This document shows, piece after piece, positions 16,972-23,223 of a stretch of DNA of 34,893 nucleotides. The notes below the pieces were generated by a model, which was given only the letters and a program-made list of their open reading frames with translations, ran no database searches and was not told the DNA's origin. Both the position numbers and the translations under genes were made by a program. Position 1 is the stretch's first letter. Each line of letters starts with the position of its first letter. Source of the stretch: an uncultured Oscillibacter sp. (lineage in GTDB: Bacteria; Bacillota_A; Clostridia; Oscillospirales; Oscillospiraceae); assembly GCA_951800675.1 (NCBI GenBank), contig CATOKC010000016.1, positions 1 to 34,893 on the forward strand. Reading direction: 5' to 3'.

Positions 16972-17877
16972 TCAGATGGCCTCCAAAAGCGCCCGGATTT
17001 CCTCTCCAGTGGCCAGACCCTCGGAGAAAACGGTGGCGGCCCCGGCGGCGGCCCCCATGCGGTGGGCGGCGGTGTAGTCCCGGGTGGAGAGCCACCCGGC
17101 CAGGAACCCGGCCACCATGGAGTCTCCCGCCCCCACGGTGTGACGGACCACTCCCGGGGGAACTCCCAGGCGGCGGAGCCCGCCGGTTTCGTCCAGCAAC
17201 AGCGACCCGTCCCCGGCCAGAGAAACCAGGATGTTTCGGGCCCCTTGGGTCTGGAGGCTTCTGGCGCGGGAGAGGATCTCCTCCTCGGTCAAGGATTCCT
17301 TTCCGAAAAGCTCCCCTAGCTCGGCCCTGTTGGGCTTGATGAGGAAGGGACGGCAGGGGAGGACGCCTGTTAACAGGTCTCGGGCGGCGTCCACCACCGT
17401 CAGCACGTCCCGGCCCGCCACCCGGTCCAGAATGGTGCGGTATACGTCCCCGGGCAGTCCGGCGGGCAGGGACCCGGCCAGGACCAGCACGTCGCCCGCC
17501 TCCAGGCGGTCCAGCTTGTGAAGCAGGGCCTCCAAAGCCGGGGCGGGGATGGCGGGGCCCCGGCCGTTGACTTCCGTCTCGCCGCCGCCGGAGCGGATCT
17601 TGACGTTGACCCGGGTCAGGCCCTCCTCCAGCCACACGAAGTCCGTGAGGATGCCCAGGGCTTTCAGCCCGTTTTCCAGGGCCCTGCCGGTAAACCCGGC
17701 CGCAAAGCCCAGGGCCGTGGTCTCCACCCCCAGACTGTGGAGAACCGTGGAGACGTTGACGCCTTTGCCGCCGAAGTGCAGATGCTCCCGGCTGGCGCGG
17801 TTCAGCTCCCCGGGACGGAAGCCGTCCACCAGGACCTCATAGTCCAGGGCGGGGTTCAGTGTTACCGTGTAGACCAC
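16972..17877 (-). CDS. fruK: 1-phosphofructokinase family hexose kinase (PfkB fold)
   Basis: 301 residues from the GTG at 17875-17877. AGGAGG lies seven bases upstream and VVYTVTLNPALDYEV is the canonical FruK N-terminus; upstream in-frame residues have no homology. It is a ribokinase-fold enzyme that phosphorylates fructose 1-phosphate to fructose 1,6-bisphosphate; a tagatose-6-phosphate kinase role is the main alternative. Seen are FGGKGVNVS (PfkB signature 1), LAGSLPAGLP, IKPNRAEL and the catalytic GAGDSMVAGF. It is oddly placed with a mannitol PTS rather than a fructose PTS (fruA). A 50-codon frame overlaps its start by 16 bases. The promoter at 18068-18096 likely drives all three. Confidence 0.9.
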   Translation of the reverse strand: MVYTVTLNPALDYEVLVDGFRPGELNRASREHLHFGGKGVNVSTVLHSLGVETTALGFAAGFTGRALENGLKALGILTDFVWLEEGLTRVNVKIRSGGGETEVNGRGPAIPAPALEALLHKLDRLEAGDVLVLAGSLPAGLPGDVYRTILDRVAGRDVLTVVDAARDLLTGVLPCRPFLIKPNRAELGELFGKESLTEEEILSRARSLQTQGARNILVSLAGDGSLLLDETGGLRRLGVPPGVVRHTVGAGDSMVAGFLAGWLSTRDYTAAHRMGAAAGAATVFSEGLATGEEIRALLEAI

Positions 17878-18014
17878 CCTCGCACCTCCTGAATGTCCGT
17901 GTAGTCCCGATACCTCTGGTCCGGCAGGCGGTCTGTGATGACGCGGGCGGCACCTATGGTGAAGTTGTACTGCCCAAAGGCGGCTAAGGTCTCCGTGTGT
18001 TGTTCCGCCGGCAT
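17862..18014 (-). CDS. 50-residue ORF overlapping fruK, possibly a DeoR-type regulator remnant
   Basis: A 50-residue frame with ATG at 18012-18014 and an AGGGGGG ribosome site six bases upstream. It ends TAA at 17862-17864, overlapping the fruK GTG by 16 bases, so translation could be coupled. It is the first frame after a good promoter. The part FGQYNFTIGAARVITDRLPD looks to me like the extreme C-terminus of a DeoR/FruR-type repressor, where a beta strand ends in VITD. Such repressors normally precede fruK. If so, this is a decayed remnant whose DNA-binding and most effector parts are gone, now serving as a leader ORF. The likeness is from memory and is weak. Confidence 0.45.
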   Translation of the reverse strand: MPAEQHTETLAAFGQYNFTIGAARVITDRLPDQRYRDYTDIQEVRGWSTR

Positions 18015-18036
18015 AATTCACCCCCCTCTTTCTGAT

Positions 18037-18054
18037 CGAAATTGGCTGATTTCG
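18037..18054. promoter_or_regulatory. Candidate operator dyad downstream of the fruK/mtlA promoter
   Basis: Inverted repeat CGAAAT-TGGCTG-ATTTCG, extended by one more pair on each side with one mismatch. It occupies about +8 to +25 of the predicted transcript, a place where a bound repressor would block RNA polymerase. The regulator is unknown. Confidence 0.45.
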
Positions 18055-18067
18055 GATGTCCCTGCCT

Positions 18068-18096
18068 ATAATAGCGCCAACTTCCATCAAAGTCAA
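18068..18096 (-). promoter_or_regulatory. Sigma-A promoter of the ORF50-fruK-mtlA unit
   Basis: Minus strand: TTGACT (18091-18096), 17-bp spacer, TATTAT (18068-18073). Start expected near 18061, about 47 nt before the 50-codon ORF. The stretch 18097-18206 upstream of it holds no gene; a short GAGCCT/AGGCTC stem at 18175-18195 lacks a T-tract on the minus strand. Confidence 0.75.
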
Positions 18097-18206
18097 TGGA
18101 GGCCAATCAAGCTCAAGCTTATAAAATCAGACACCAAACTTGTGCAGTCCTCCAAAGAACATACCTTTTGCGGGGAGCCTGCGGCAAAAAGGCTCTTTCT
18201 GGGGCA

Positions 18207-19343
18207 TCAAAGGGTCTTGAGGAAGCGCTCCACCCGGTCCAGACCTTCTTTCAGGTCCTCGTCAGAGTAGCAGTAGCTCAGCCGCATGTAGCCCTCGGCG
18301 CCGAAATATACGCCGGGAATCAAGCCCACCAGACCCTCTTTCAGCATCTTCTCGCAGAAGGTCCGGGAGTCCATGCCGTATTTTTTGATGTTGATAAACA
18401 TGTAGAAGGCCCCCTCCGGCTTCTGGACCTCCAGACCGCAGTCTTGGAGACGCTGGTAAACGTAGTCCCGGCGCTTGCGGAAGAGTTCCGTCATGGGGGT
18501 GGTGTCGCTCTCCAGGGCGGCCACGCAGGCGGGCTGGACGAAGGCGGGGGCGGAGACCACGGCGTACTGGTGGAAAATCTGCATCCGGTCCCGGATGGGG
18601 GCGTCCGCCAGACAGTAGCCCAGCCGCCAGCCGGTCATGGCATAGGGCTTGGAGAAGCTGTTGATGACAATGATCCGGTCCCGCATGTCCTGGTACTCCG
18701 CGAAGCTGTGGTAGTCCTCCGTGTAAACCAGACTGCGGTACACGTCGTCGCAGAGGACGAAGATAGGCTTGTCCCTCAAAATCCCGTGTACGGCGTCCAG
18801 GGTCTCCCGGGTATAGATGCAGCCGGTGGGGTTGTTGGGGGAGGTGAGGACAATGGCCTTGGTCCTCGGGGTGATGGCGGCCTCCAGAGCCTGGGGGTCA
18901 ATCTGGAAGTGATGATCCTCCGTGGGCAGGGCCACGGGCACGCCCCGGCAGAGCTGGGTAATGGATTCGTAGAGGCTGAAGGCCGGAGTGGGGATGATCA
19001 CCTCGTCCCCAGGGTTCAGCACGGTGGACAGGCCGATAAACAGGCTCTCCGTGGCGCCGATGGTGAGGATGATCTCCTCGGGGGAGTAGCGCAGGCCGTG
19101 GGCCCGCTCCTCGAATTTGGAGATGGCCTCCAGCATGTAGGGATAGCCGTTGCCGGGGGGATAGTGGGTGTCGTTTTGATCCAGGGCGGCCTTGGCGGCC
19201 TCCTTGACCACATCCGGGGTGTTCTGGTCCGGCTCTCCAATGGTCAAGGCGCAGGCCCCGGGAGTGTCCCGCACCAGGAAGGTGAAGCGGCGGATGCCGG
19301 ACAGCTCCAGGCCCAGTACGGCGCTGTTTAAGCTCAGGTCCAT
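18207..19343 (-). CDS. Pyridoxal-phosphate aminotransferase, class I/II
   Basis: 378 residues from the ATG at 19341-19343, ten bases after AAGGAG; a GTG three codons earlier sits too close to that site. Fold-type I aminotransferase of the AspC/PatA/YugH kind. Seen are LTIGEPDQNTP, YPPGNGYPYMLEAIS, IGATESLFIGL, VLTSPNNPTGCIYT (Asn for PLP), CDDVYRSLVY (Asp and Tyr) and the Schiff-base lysine in NSFSKPYAMTGWRLGY; the substrate-binding Arg is in YMRLSYCYS. It transfers an amino group between an amino acid and a 2-oxoacid; which pair is not readable. It is monocistronic with its own near-consensus promoter, downstream of the nucleoside-salvage operon. Confidence 0.92.
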   Translation of the reverse strand: MDLSLNSAVLGLELSGIRRFTFLVRDTPGACALTIGEPDQNTPDVVKEAAKAALDQNDTHYPPGNGYPYMLEAISKFEERAHGLRYSPEEIILTIGATESLFIGLSTVLNPGDEVIIPTPAFSLYESITQLCRGVPVALPTEDHHFQIDPQALEAAITPRTKAIVLTSPNNPTGCIYTRETLDAVHGILRDKPIFVLCDDVYRSLVYTEDYHSFAEYQDMRDRIIVINSFSKPYAMTGWRLGYCLADAPIRDRMQIFHQYAVVSAPAFVQPACVAALESDTTPMTELFRKRRDYVYQRLQDCGLEVQKPEGAFYMFINIKKYGMDSRTFCEKMLKEGLVGLIPGVYFGAEGYMRLSYCYSDEDLKEGLDRVERFLKTL

Positions 19344-19379
19344 AGGATTCACGCTCCTTCTCGCTTGAAATACGAGACC

Positions 19380-19408
19380 AGTATATGCGCAAGTGAAGGG
19401 CTTGTCAA
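19380..19408 (-). promoter_or_regulatory. Near-consensus sigma-A promoter of the aminotransferase gene
   Basis: Minus strand: TTGACA (19403-19408), 17-bp spacer, TATACT (19380-19385). The leader is about 30 nt. The 12-bp palindrome CGCTTTAAAGCG abuts the -35 box on its upstream side. Confidence 0.9.
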
Positions 19409-19420
19409 CGCTTTAAAGCG
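19409..19420. repeat. 12-bp palindrome abutting the aminotransferase -35 box
   Basis: CGCTTTAAAGCG, perfect and ungapped, directly next to TTGACA and overlapping the T-rich tail of the upstream terminator. It could be an operator, or simply part of the compact terminator/promoter junction. Confidence 0.4.
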
Positions 19421-19445
19421 AAAAGGACGCCGCGAAACGGCGTCC
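19416..19445 (-). terminator. Intrinsic terminator of the 25-codon ORF
   Basis: 8-bp stem GGACGCCG/CGGCGTCC (19425-19432 with 19438-19445), loop TTTCG, followed on the minus strand by TTTTCGCTTT. It lies nine bases past the stop of the small ORF and just upstream of the aminotransferase promoter. Confidence 0.85.
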
Positions 19446-19454
19446 CGGCGGGGC

Positions 19455-19532
19455 TCAGCGGTCGCTTGGGAGCCAGCAGTCCTGGAAAATCAGGTCGTCC
19501 ACGTCCCCGGCGGTGTTTTTCACAATGCTCAC
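19455..19532 (-). CDS. Small ORF, 25 residues, with its own terminator
   Basis: A GTG at 19530-19532, seven bases after a strong AAAGGAGG, opens a 25-residue frame ending TGA at 19455-19457. The peptide begins MSIVKNTAGDVDDL and ends DCWLPSDR. It is acidic, has one Cys and one Trp, and has neither a signal peptide nor a membrane segment. A terminator follows nine bases on, and another terminator ends the alcohol dehydrogenase operon upstream, so it sits in its own cassette. I found no convincing promoter in 19533-19605, so it may rely on read-through. It could be a genuine small protein, a peptide precursor or a leader peptide; no residue is repeated as in classic attenuator peptides. I recognise no family. 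Confidence 0.5.
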   Translation of the reverse strand: MSIVKNTAGDVDDLIFQDCWLPSDR

Positions 19533-19599
19533 GGCAGGTCCTCCTTTTGTTTTTCAGTCTATTTAGCAGTCTATGCCGGAGTGGAGAAAAGGTTTCCTG

Positions 19600-19638
19600 A
19601 AATAGAAAAAAACCTCCTCCCAAGTTTTTGGGAGGAGG
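19600..19638 (-). terminator. Intrinsic terminator of the nucleoside-salvage operon
   Basis: 9-bp stem CCTCCTCCC/GGGAGGAGG (19613-19621 with 19630-19638), loop AAAAACTT, then TTTTTTTCTATTT on the minus strand. It starts eight bases past the alcohol dehydrogenase stop. Confidence 0.95.
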
Positions 19639-19646
19639 GCTGAGGT

Positions 19647-20810
19647 TCATAGGCTCATCTGGTAGATGTTCACGATGTCCTCCGCGCTGAGGGGGACAAA
19701 GGTTTTGTCAAAGCCGCTGTTCCGGGCCTTCCGGGCCATTTCCTCGAAGTGCTCCGGACCGATGCCCAGCTCCGCCAGCGTGGCGGGGAGCCCCAGGGAG
19801 TTGAAGAACGCCCGGGTTTTCTCAATAGCGGCCTCCGCCGCCTCCCGGACCGGGAGGGCGGGGTCCAGGTCCCAGACGGCGGCGCCGTACCGGGCGAAGC
19901 GGGCCTCGGTTTGTTCACGGAGGACATAGCGCATCCAGTTGGGGGTCAGGATGGCCAGCCCCACGCCATGGGTAACGTCATAGAAGGCGGAGAGCTCGTG
20001 CTCCATCCGGTGAACGCTCCAGGCCACAGGCTTGCCCATGTCCAAAAAGCCGTTGATGGCCCATGCGGCGTTCCACATGAGGTTGGCCCGGGCTTCGTAG
20101 TCGTCGGGGGTTTCGATGGCCTTGGGGCCGTATTTCACGCAGGAGCGGAGGATGGCCTCCGCCAGGCTGTCCGCCAGATAGTTGGTCTCAATGGGGCTGA
20201 AATAGTTCTCGAAGGTGTGGGACATGATGTCCGCCGTGCCGGCGGCGGTTTGGGCGGCGGGGAGGGAATAGGTGTAGGTGGGGTCCAGGATGGACACGGC
20301 GGGGTAGCAGCAAGGCCCGGCGAAGGATTCCTTCTCGTTGGTCTCCGGATTGGAGATGACGGCGATGCTGTCCATCTCGGAGCCGGTGGCCGCCATGGTC
20401 AATACGGTGAAGATGGGCAGGGCCCGCTCCGGAGTGAGCTTCTTGGCGGAGAGGTCCCAGGGGTCCCCGTCGTAGTAGAACCCGGCGGCAATCCCCTTGG
20501 CGCAGTCAATGACGCTGCCGCCGCCCAGGGCCAGCACGCCGTCCAGCTCCTGCTCCCGGCAGAGGCGGACGCCTTCCCGAACCGTGGCAACCCGGGGATT
20601 GGGTTCCACGCCGGGGAGCTCCGTCCAGGAGATACCGTGTGCTTTCAGCTGGGCGATGGCCGCGTCAAAGACGCCGTTGCGCTTGACGCTGCCGCCTCCG
20701 TAGACCACCAGGACCTTGCGGGCCCGGGCGGCGATTTCCCCGCCCAGCTTTTGAATCTGCCCCTGGCCGAAATGGACCACCGTTGGAATCGAATAGGTGA
20801 AATTTTTCAT
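19647..20810 (-). CDS. Iron-containing alcohol dehydrogenase (butanol dehydrogenase-like)
   Basis: 387 residues from the ATG at 20808-20810, with GGAAAGGG eight bases upstream. NAD(P)-dependent group III alcohol dehydrogenase of the BdhA/YqhD branch. Seen are FTYSIPTVVHFGQG, VLVVYGGGSVKRNG, the nucleotide loop LALGGGSVIDCAKGIAAG, TMAATGSEMDSIAVI and metal-ligand segments GTADIMSHTFENYF and THGVGLAILTP. It reduces aldehydes to alcohols or the reverse; the substrate is not defined by sequence. It is the last gene of an operon with a deaminase and a nucleoside phosphorylase (gaps of 28 and 19 bases), which points to removal of an aldehyde formed in nucleoside breakdown (inference). Confidence 0.92.
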   Translation of the reverse strand: MKNFTYSIPTVVHFGQGQIQKLGGEIAARARKVLVVYGGGSVKRNGVFDAAIAQLKAHGISWTELPGVEPNPRVATVREGVRLCREQELDGVLALGGGSVIDCAKGIAAGFYYDGDPWDLSAKKLTPERALPIFTVLTMAATGSEMDSIAVISNPETNEKESFAGPCCYPAVSILDPTYTYSLPAAQTAAGTADIMSHTFENYFSPIETNYLADSLAEAILRSCVKYGPKAIETPDDYEARANLMWNAAWAINGFLDMGKPVAWSVHRMEHELSAFYDVTHGVGLAILTPNWMRYVLREQTEARFARYGAAVWDLDPALPVREAAEAAIEKTRAFFNSLGLPATLAELGIGPEHFEEMARKARNSGFDKTFVPLSAEDIVNIYQMSL

Positions 20811-20838
20811 AAGCAAATCCCTTTCCGTATACAGGCGC

Positions 20839-22137
20839 TCAGGCGTACAGCCGCTTCACCGCCGCCTTGGACTCGTAGAGAATTTTGTCCGCGTCCAGGG
20901 TTAAAAATTCGCCGTTTTCATAGAGAATCTTCCCGTCCACCATGGTCAAAACCACGTCGCTGCCCTGGGCGGAGTAGACCGTCAGGGCCAGGGGGTCCAG
21001 GTTGGGGAAGAGGTGGGGCTTTGTCAGGTCCAGGGCGATGAGGTCCGCCTTCTTGCCCACGGCCAGCTCGCCGGTGTCCTCCCGGCCCTGGAGCCTGGCC
21101 CCGTTGCGGGTGGCCATGGCCAGGAGCTGGGCGGGCTTCAAAATGGTGGGGTCCCGGTGATAGCCGTTGTGGAGGACGGCGGCCAGGTGCAGTTCCTCCA
21201 TCAGGTTTAAGTTGTTGTTGCTGGCGGCTCCGTCGGTGCCCAGGGTGACGTTGAGTCCCAGGTCCAGCATCCGCTGGATGGGGGCGAAGCCGCTGCCCAG
21301 CTTCATGTTGCTGGTGGGGTTGTGGATGGGGCTGACGCCCTTTTCCAGCATCAGGGCCATGTCCTCCTCCGTGACAAAGACGCAGTGGGCGGCGGCGGTG
21401 GGGGAGTCGAAGGTCCCCAGGTCATAGAACCATTTCGCCGGGGTCTTGCCGTATTTCTCCACGCACTCGTCATGCTCCTTTTTCGTCTCGGAGAGGTGAA
21501 TGTGCATCCTCCCCCCCAGGGATTTGCAGTCGGCGCTGTAGGGGCCCACGATATGCTCGAAGCAGGTGTATTCCGCGTGGATGGAAAAGTCGACGCGGAC
21601 CCGGCCGTCCCCCGCGCCGTGGCAGTCCTTGAAGAGCTGGATGGACTCTTTCGCCCGGAAGTTTTCGGCATAGGTCTCGTCTTGATTGAAGCACTGGACC
21701 GGGCGGGAGATGTTGGCCTTGATGCCGCAGGCCAGGGCGTTTTCCACAGCGGTCTGGGGCTCGAAGTACATGTCGGAATAGCTGGTGGTGCCGGTGGAGA
21801 TCATCTCCAGCAGGGCCAGCTGGTTGCCGGTTTTGATGTCCTGGGCCGTCAGCTTGTCCTCAATGGGCATGATCCTCCCGAACAGCCACTCCTGGAGGGA
21901 GAGGTCGCTGCCCACGCCCCGGAGCAGCACCATGGGGCTGTGGTTGTGGCAGTTGATCAGGCCCGGTAGCAGCAAGCGGTCGGAGAGGTCCTTTTCCTGG
22001 TCATAGGCGGCCTGGGGCTGTTCCGTTCCGATGTAGTCGATGGTGTCGCCGTTCACACCCAGATAGGCGTTTTCCAGGCAGCGGAAGCCTTCCCCCTCCG
22101 AGGCCAGGATGTCACAGTGTTTCAGCAGCAGCTTCAT
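20839..22137 (-). CDS. mtaD: Amidohydrolase, 5-methylthioadenosine/S-adenosylhomocysteine deaminase family
   Basis: 432 residues, usual length for the MtaD/TRZ-ATZ branch of the amidohydrolase superfamily. Metal site: His64 and His66 in INCHNHSPM, a third His in MHIHLSETKKEHDEC, a fourth in AAHCVF and Asp in LGTDGAASNNNLN. The family deaminates the adenine of SAH, methylthioadenosine, 5'-deoxyadenosine or adenosine to the inosine analogue. A guanine- or triazine-type activity is less likely given the neighbours. The start lies 19 bases after the end of the purine nucleoside phosphorylase gene, which fits stepwise conversion: deaminate, then phosphorolyse. The gene symbol is assigned by family; the true substrate is open. 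Confidence 0.88.
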   Translation of the reverse strand: MKLLLKHCDILASEGEGFRCLENAYLGVNGDTIDYIGTEQPQAAYDQEKDLSDRLLLPGLINCHNHSPMVLLRGVGSDLSLQEWLFGRIMPIEDKLTAQDIKTGNQLALLEMISTGTTSYSDMYFEPQTAVENALACGIKANISRPVQCFNQDETYAENFRAKESIQLFKDCHGAGDGRVRVDFSIHAEYTCFEHIVGPYSADCKSLGGRMHIHLSETKKEHDECVEKYGKTPAKWFYDLGTFDSPTAAAHCVFVTEEDMALMLEKGVSPIHNPTSNMKLGSGFAPIQRMLDLGLNVTLGTDGAASNNNLNLMEELHLAAVLHNGYHRDPTILKPAQLLAMATRNGARLQGREDTGELAVGKKADLIALDLTKPHLFPNLDPLALTVYSAQGSDVVLTMVDGKILYENGEFLTLDADKILYESKAAVKRLYA

Positions 22138-22156
22138 AGGCTTGTCTCCTCCTCAT

Positions 22157-22978
22157 TTAAATCGTGGATACGATGGTTTTCATGTAATCGCTGAAAGCGC
22201 CGGAAATCTTCTCCGCCGCCTCATCCACCTCTTTGGCGCTGAGAGGCTGGTCCAGCACCCCGGCGGCCATATTGGTGATGACGGACAGGGCCAGCAGAGG
22301 AAGGCCGCAGTGGGCGGCGGTGAGGGCCTCCGTGACGGTGGACATGCCCACAGCGTCGGCCCCCAAAAGCCGGGCGGCCCGGATTTCCGCCGGCGTTTCG
22401 AACTGGGGGCCGGGGAAAAACATATAGGTCCCCTCGTGGAATCGGAGGGGAGAGGCCTTGGAGAGGTCCAGGGCCAGCTTCCGCAGCTCCGGCGTGTACA
22501 TCCGGGAGACATCGAAAAACCGGGGGCCGAAGTCCTCCAGATTGGGCCCCCGGAGGGGGCTGTCCCCGTTGAGCTTGATGTGGTCCCGGAGGACCATCAC
22601 GTCCCCGGGGCGGTAGTCCCGGTTGACGGCCCCGGCGGCGTTGGTGAGGATAACCGTTTTCACCCCCAGCAGCTTTAAAACCCGGATGGGGATGACCAGC
22701 TCCTCGAAGGAATAGCCCTCATAGGAGTGGAAGCGGCCGGACATACAGACCACCTTCCGTCCTTCCACAGAGCCGAAGATCAGCTTCCCGGCGTGGGAGG
22801 CCACGGTGGAGAGCAGGAAGTGGGGGATATCGGCATAGTCCACCACGATGGGGTTTTTGATGGTTTGGGCAAAGGGACCCAGGCAGGAGCCCAGGACGAC
22901 GCCCACCTCCGGGGTGAAGTTCACACGGGTCCGCAGAAAATCTGCGCTGGCTTGGAAATATTCGCGGGTGTAGGCCAT
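22157..22978 (-). CDS. punA: Purine-nucleoside phosphorylase (trimeric, type I)
   Basis: 273 residues from the ATG at 22976-22978; AGGAGG lies ten bases upstream. The frame continues to 23038 but that runs through the promoter. It splits inosine, guanosine or analogues with phosphate to base plus (deoxy)ribose 1-phosphate. Trimeric PNP signatures: VVLGSCLGPF (phosphate Ser), MSGRFHSYEGY (phosphate Arg, His), LTNAAGAVN, FPGPQFETPAEIR, VGMSTVTEA and LSVITNMAAG (purine-binding Asn). It heads the operon with the MTA/SAH-type deaminase and iron alcohol dehydrogenase. The match to the phosphorylase rather than to MTA phosphorylase is supported by the Asn in VITNMA. Confidence 0.93.
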   Translation of the reverse strand: MAYTREYFQASADFLRTRVNFTPEVGVVLGSCLGPFAQTIKNPIVVDYADIPHFLLSTVASHAGKLIFGSVEGRKVVCMSGRFHSYEGYSFEELVIPIRVLKLLGVKTVILTNAAGAVNRDYRPGDVMVLRDHIKLNGDSPLRGPNLEDFGPRFFDVSRMYTPELRKLALDLSKASPLRFHEGTYMFFPGPQFETPAEIRAARLLGADAVGMSTVTEALTAAHCGLPLLALSVITNMAAGVLDQPLSAKEVDEAAEKISGAFSDYMKTIVSTI

Positions 22979-23009
22979 GGGCGGAACACCTCCTGACAAT
23001 AATATCCTG

Positions 23010-23038
23010 ATTTTAGCACAGGTCCATGGACGTGTCAA
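23010..23038 (-). promoter_or_regulatory. Sigma-A promoter of the nucleoside-salvage operon
   Basis: Minus strand: TTGACA (23033-23038), 17-bp spacer, TAAAAT (23010-23015) with an upstream TG (extended -10). The spacer contains the 10-bp palindrome GTCCATGGAC (23022-23031), a possible operator. A tandem repeat starts four bases upstream of the -35 box. Confidence 0.88.
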
Positions 23039-23042
23039 TCGG

Positions 23043-23083
23043 CCAGGGGGTCGGGGAAGCGCCCAGGGGGTCGGGGGAAGCGC
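23043..23083. repeat. Tandem 20/21-bp direct repeat between divergent promoters
   Basis: Two copies, 23043-23062 and 23063-23083, identical except that the second has one extra G: CCAGGGGGTCGGG(G)GAAGCGC. The period of about two helical turns puts both copies on the same DNA face. The repeat ends nine bases upstream of the weak -35 box of the LytTR regulator gene, where LytTR-family proteins typically bind direct repeats. Confidence 0.85.
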
Positions 23084-23092
23084 CCGGAGCCC

Positions 23093-23121
23093 TTTTCTCC
23101 GGGGGCCTTCGGTGGTATACT
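23093..23121 (+). promoter_or_regulatory. Candidate promoter of the LytTR two-component operon
   Basis: Weak -35 TTTTCT (23093-23098), 17-bp spacer, good -10 TATACT (23116-23121) preceded by TGG (extended -10). A poor -35 behind a phased direct repeat is what an activator-dependent promoter looks like. The leader would be about 95 nt. Confidence 0.6.
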
Positions 23122-23223
23122 ATATGAAAACCCAATTTTCCATTCATGACATCAAAACGCCCGTTCAGCGCGGCGGGCTTGCCTTGGGCCCTGCCGTCTG
23201 CTACGGTGGAGGAGGTGATCAAT

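Noticed and set aside
17878..18096. In-frame N-terminal extension of fruK to 18096
   Set aside because: The extra 73 residues lack homology and span the promoter and dyad; the GTG at 17875-17877 has a strong ribosome site and the canonical FruK start.
18160..18200. Stem GAGCCT/AGGCTC past the aminotransferase stop as a terminator
   Set aside because: On the minus strand the sequence after the stem is CCCGC, not a T-tract, so termination is not supported.
19405..19650. 81-codon minus-strand frame between the aminotransferase and alcohol dehydrogenase genes
   Set aside because: It runs through two intrinsic terminators and the stop of the dehydrogenase. The 25-codon frame with a strong ribosome site inside this interval is the better candidate.
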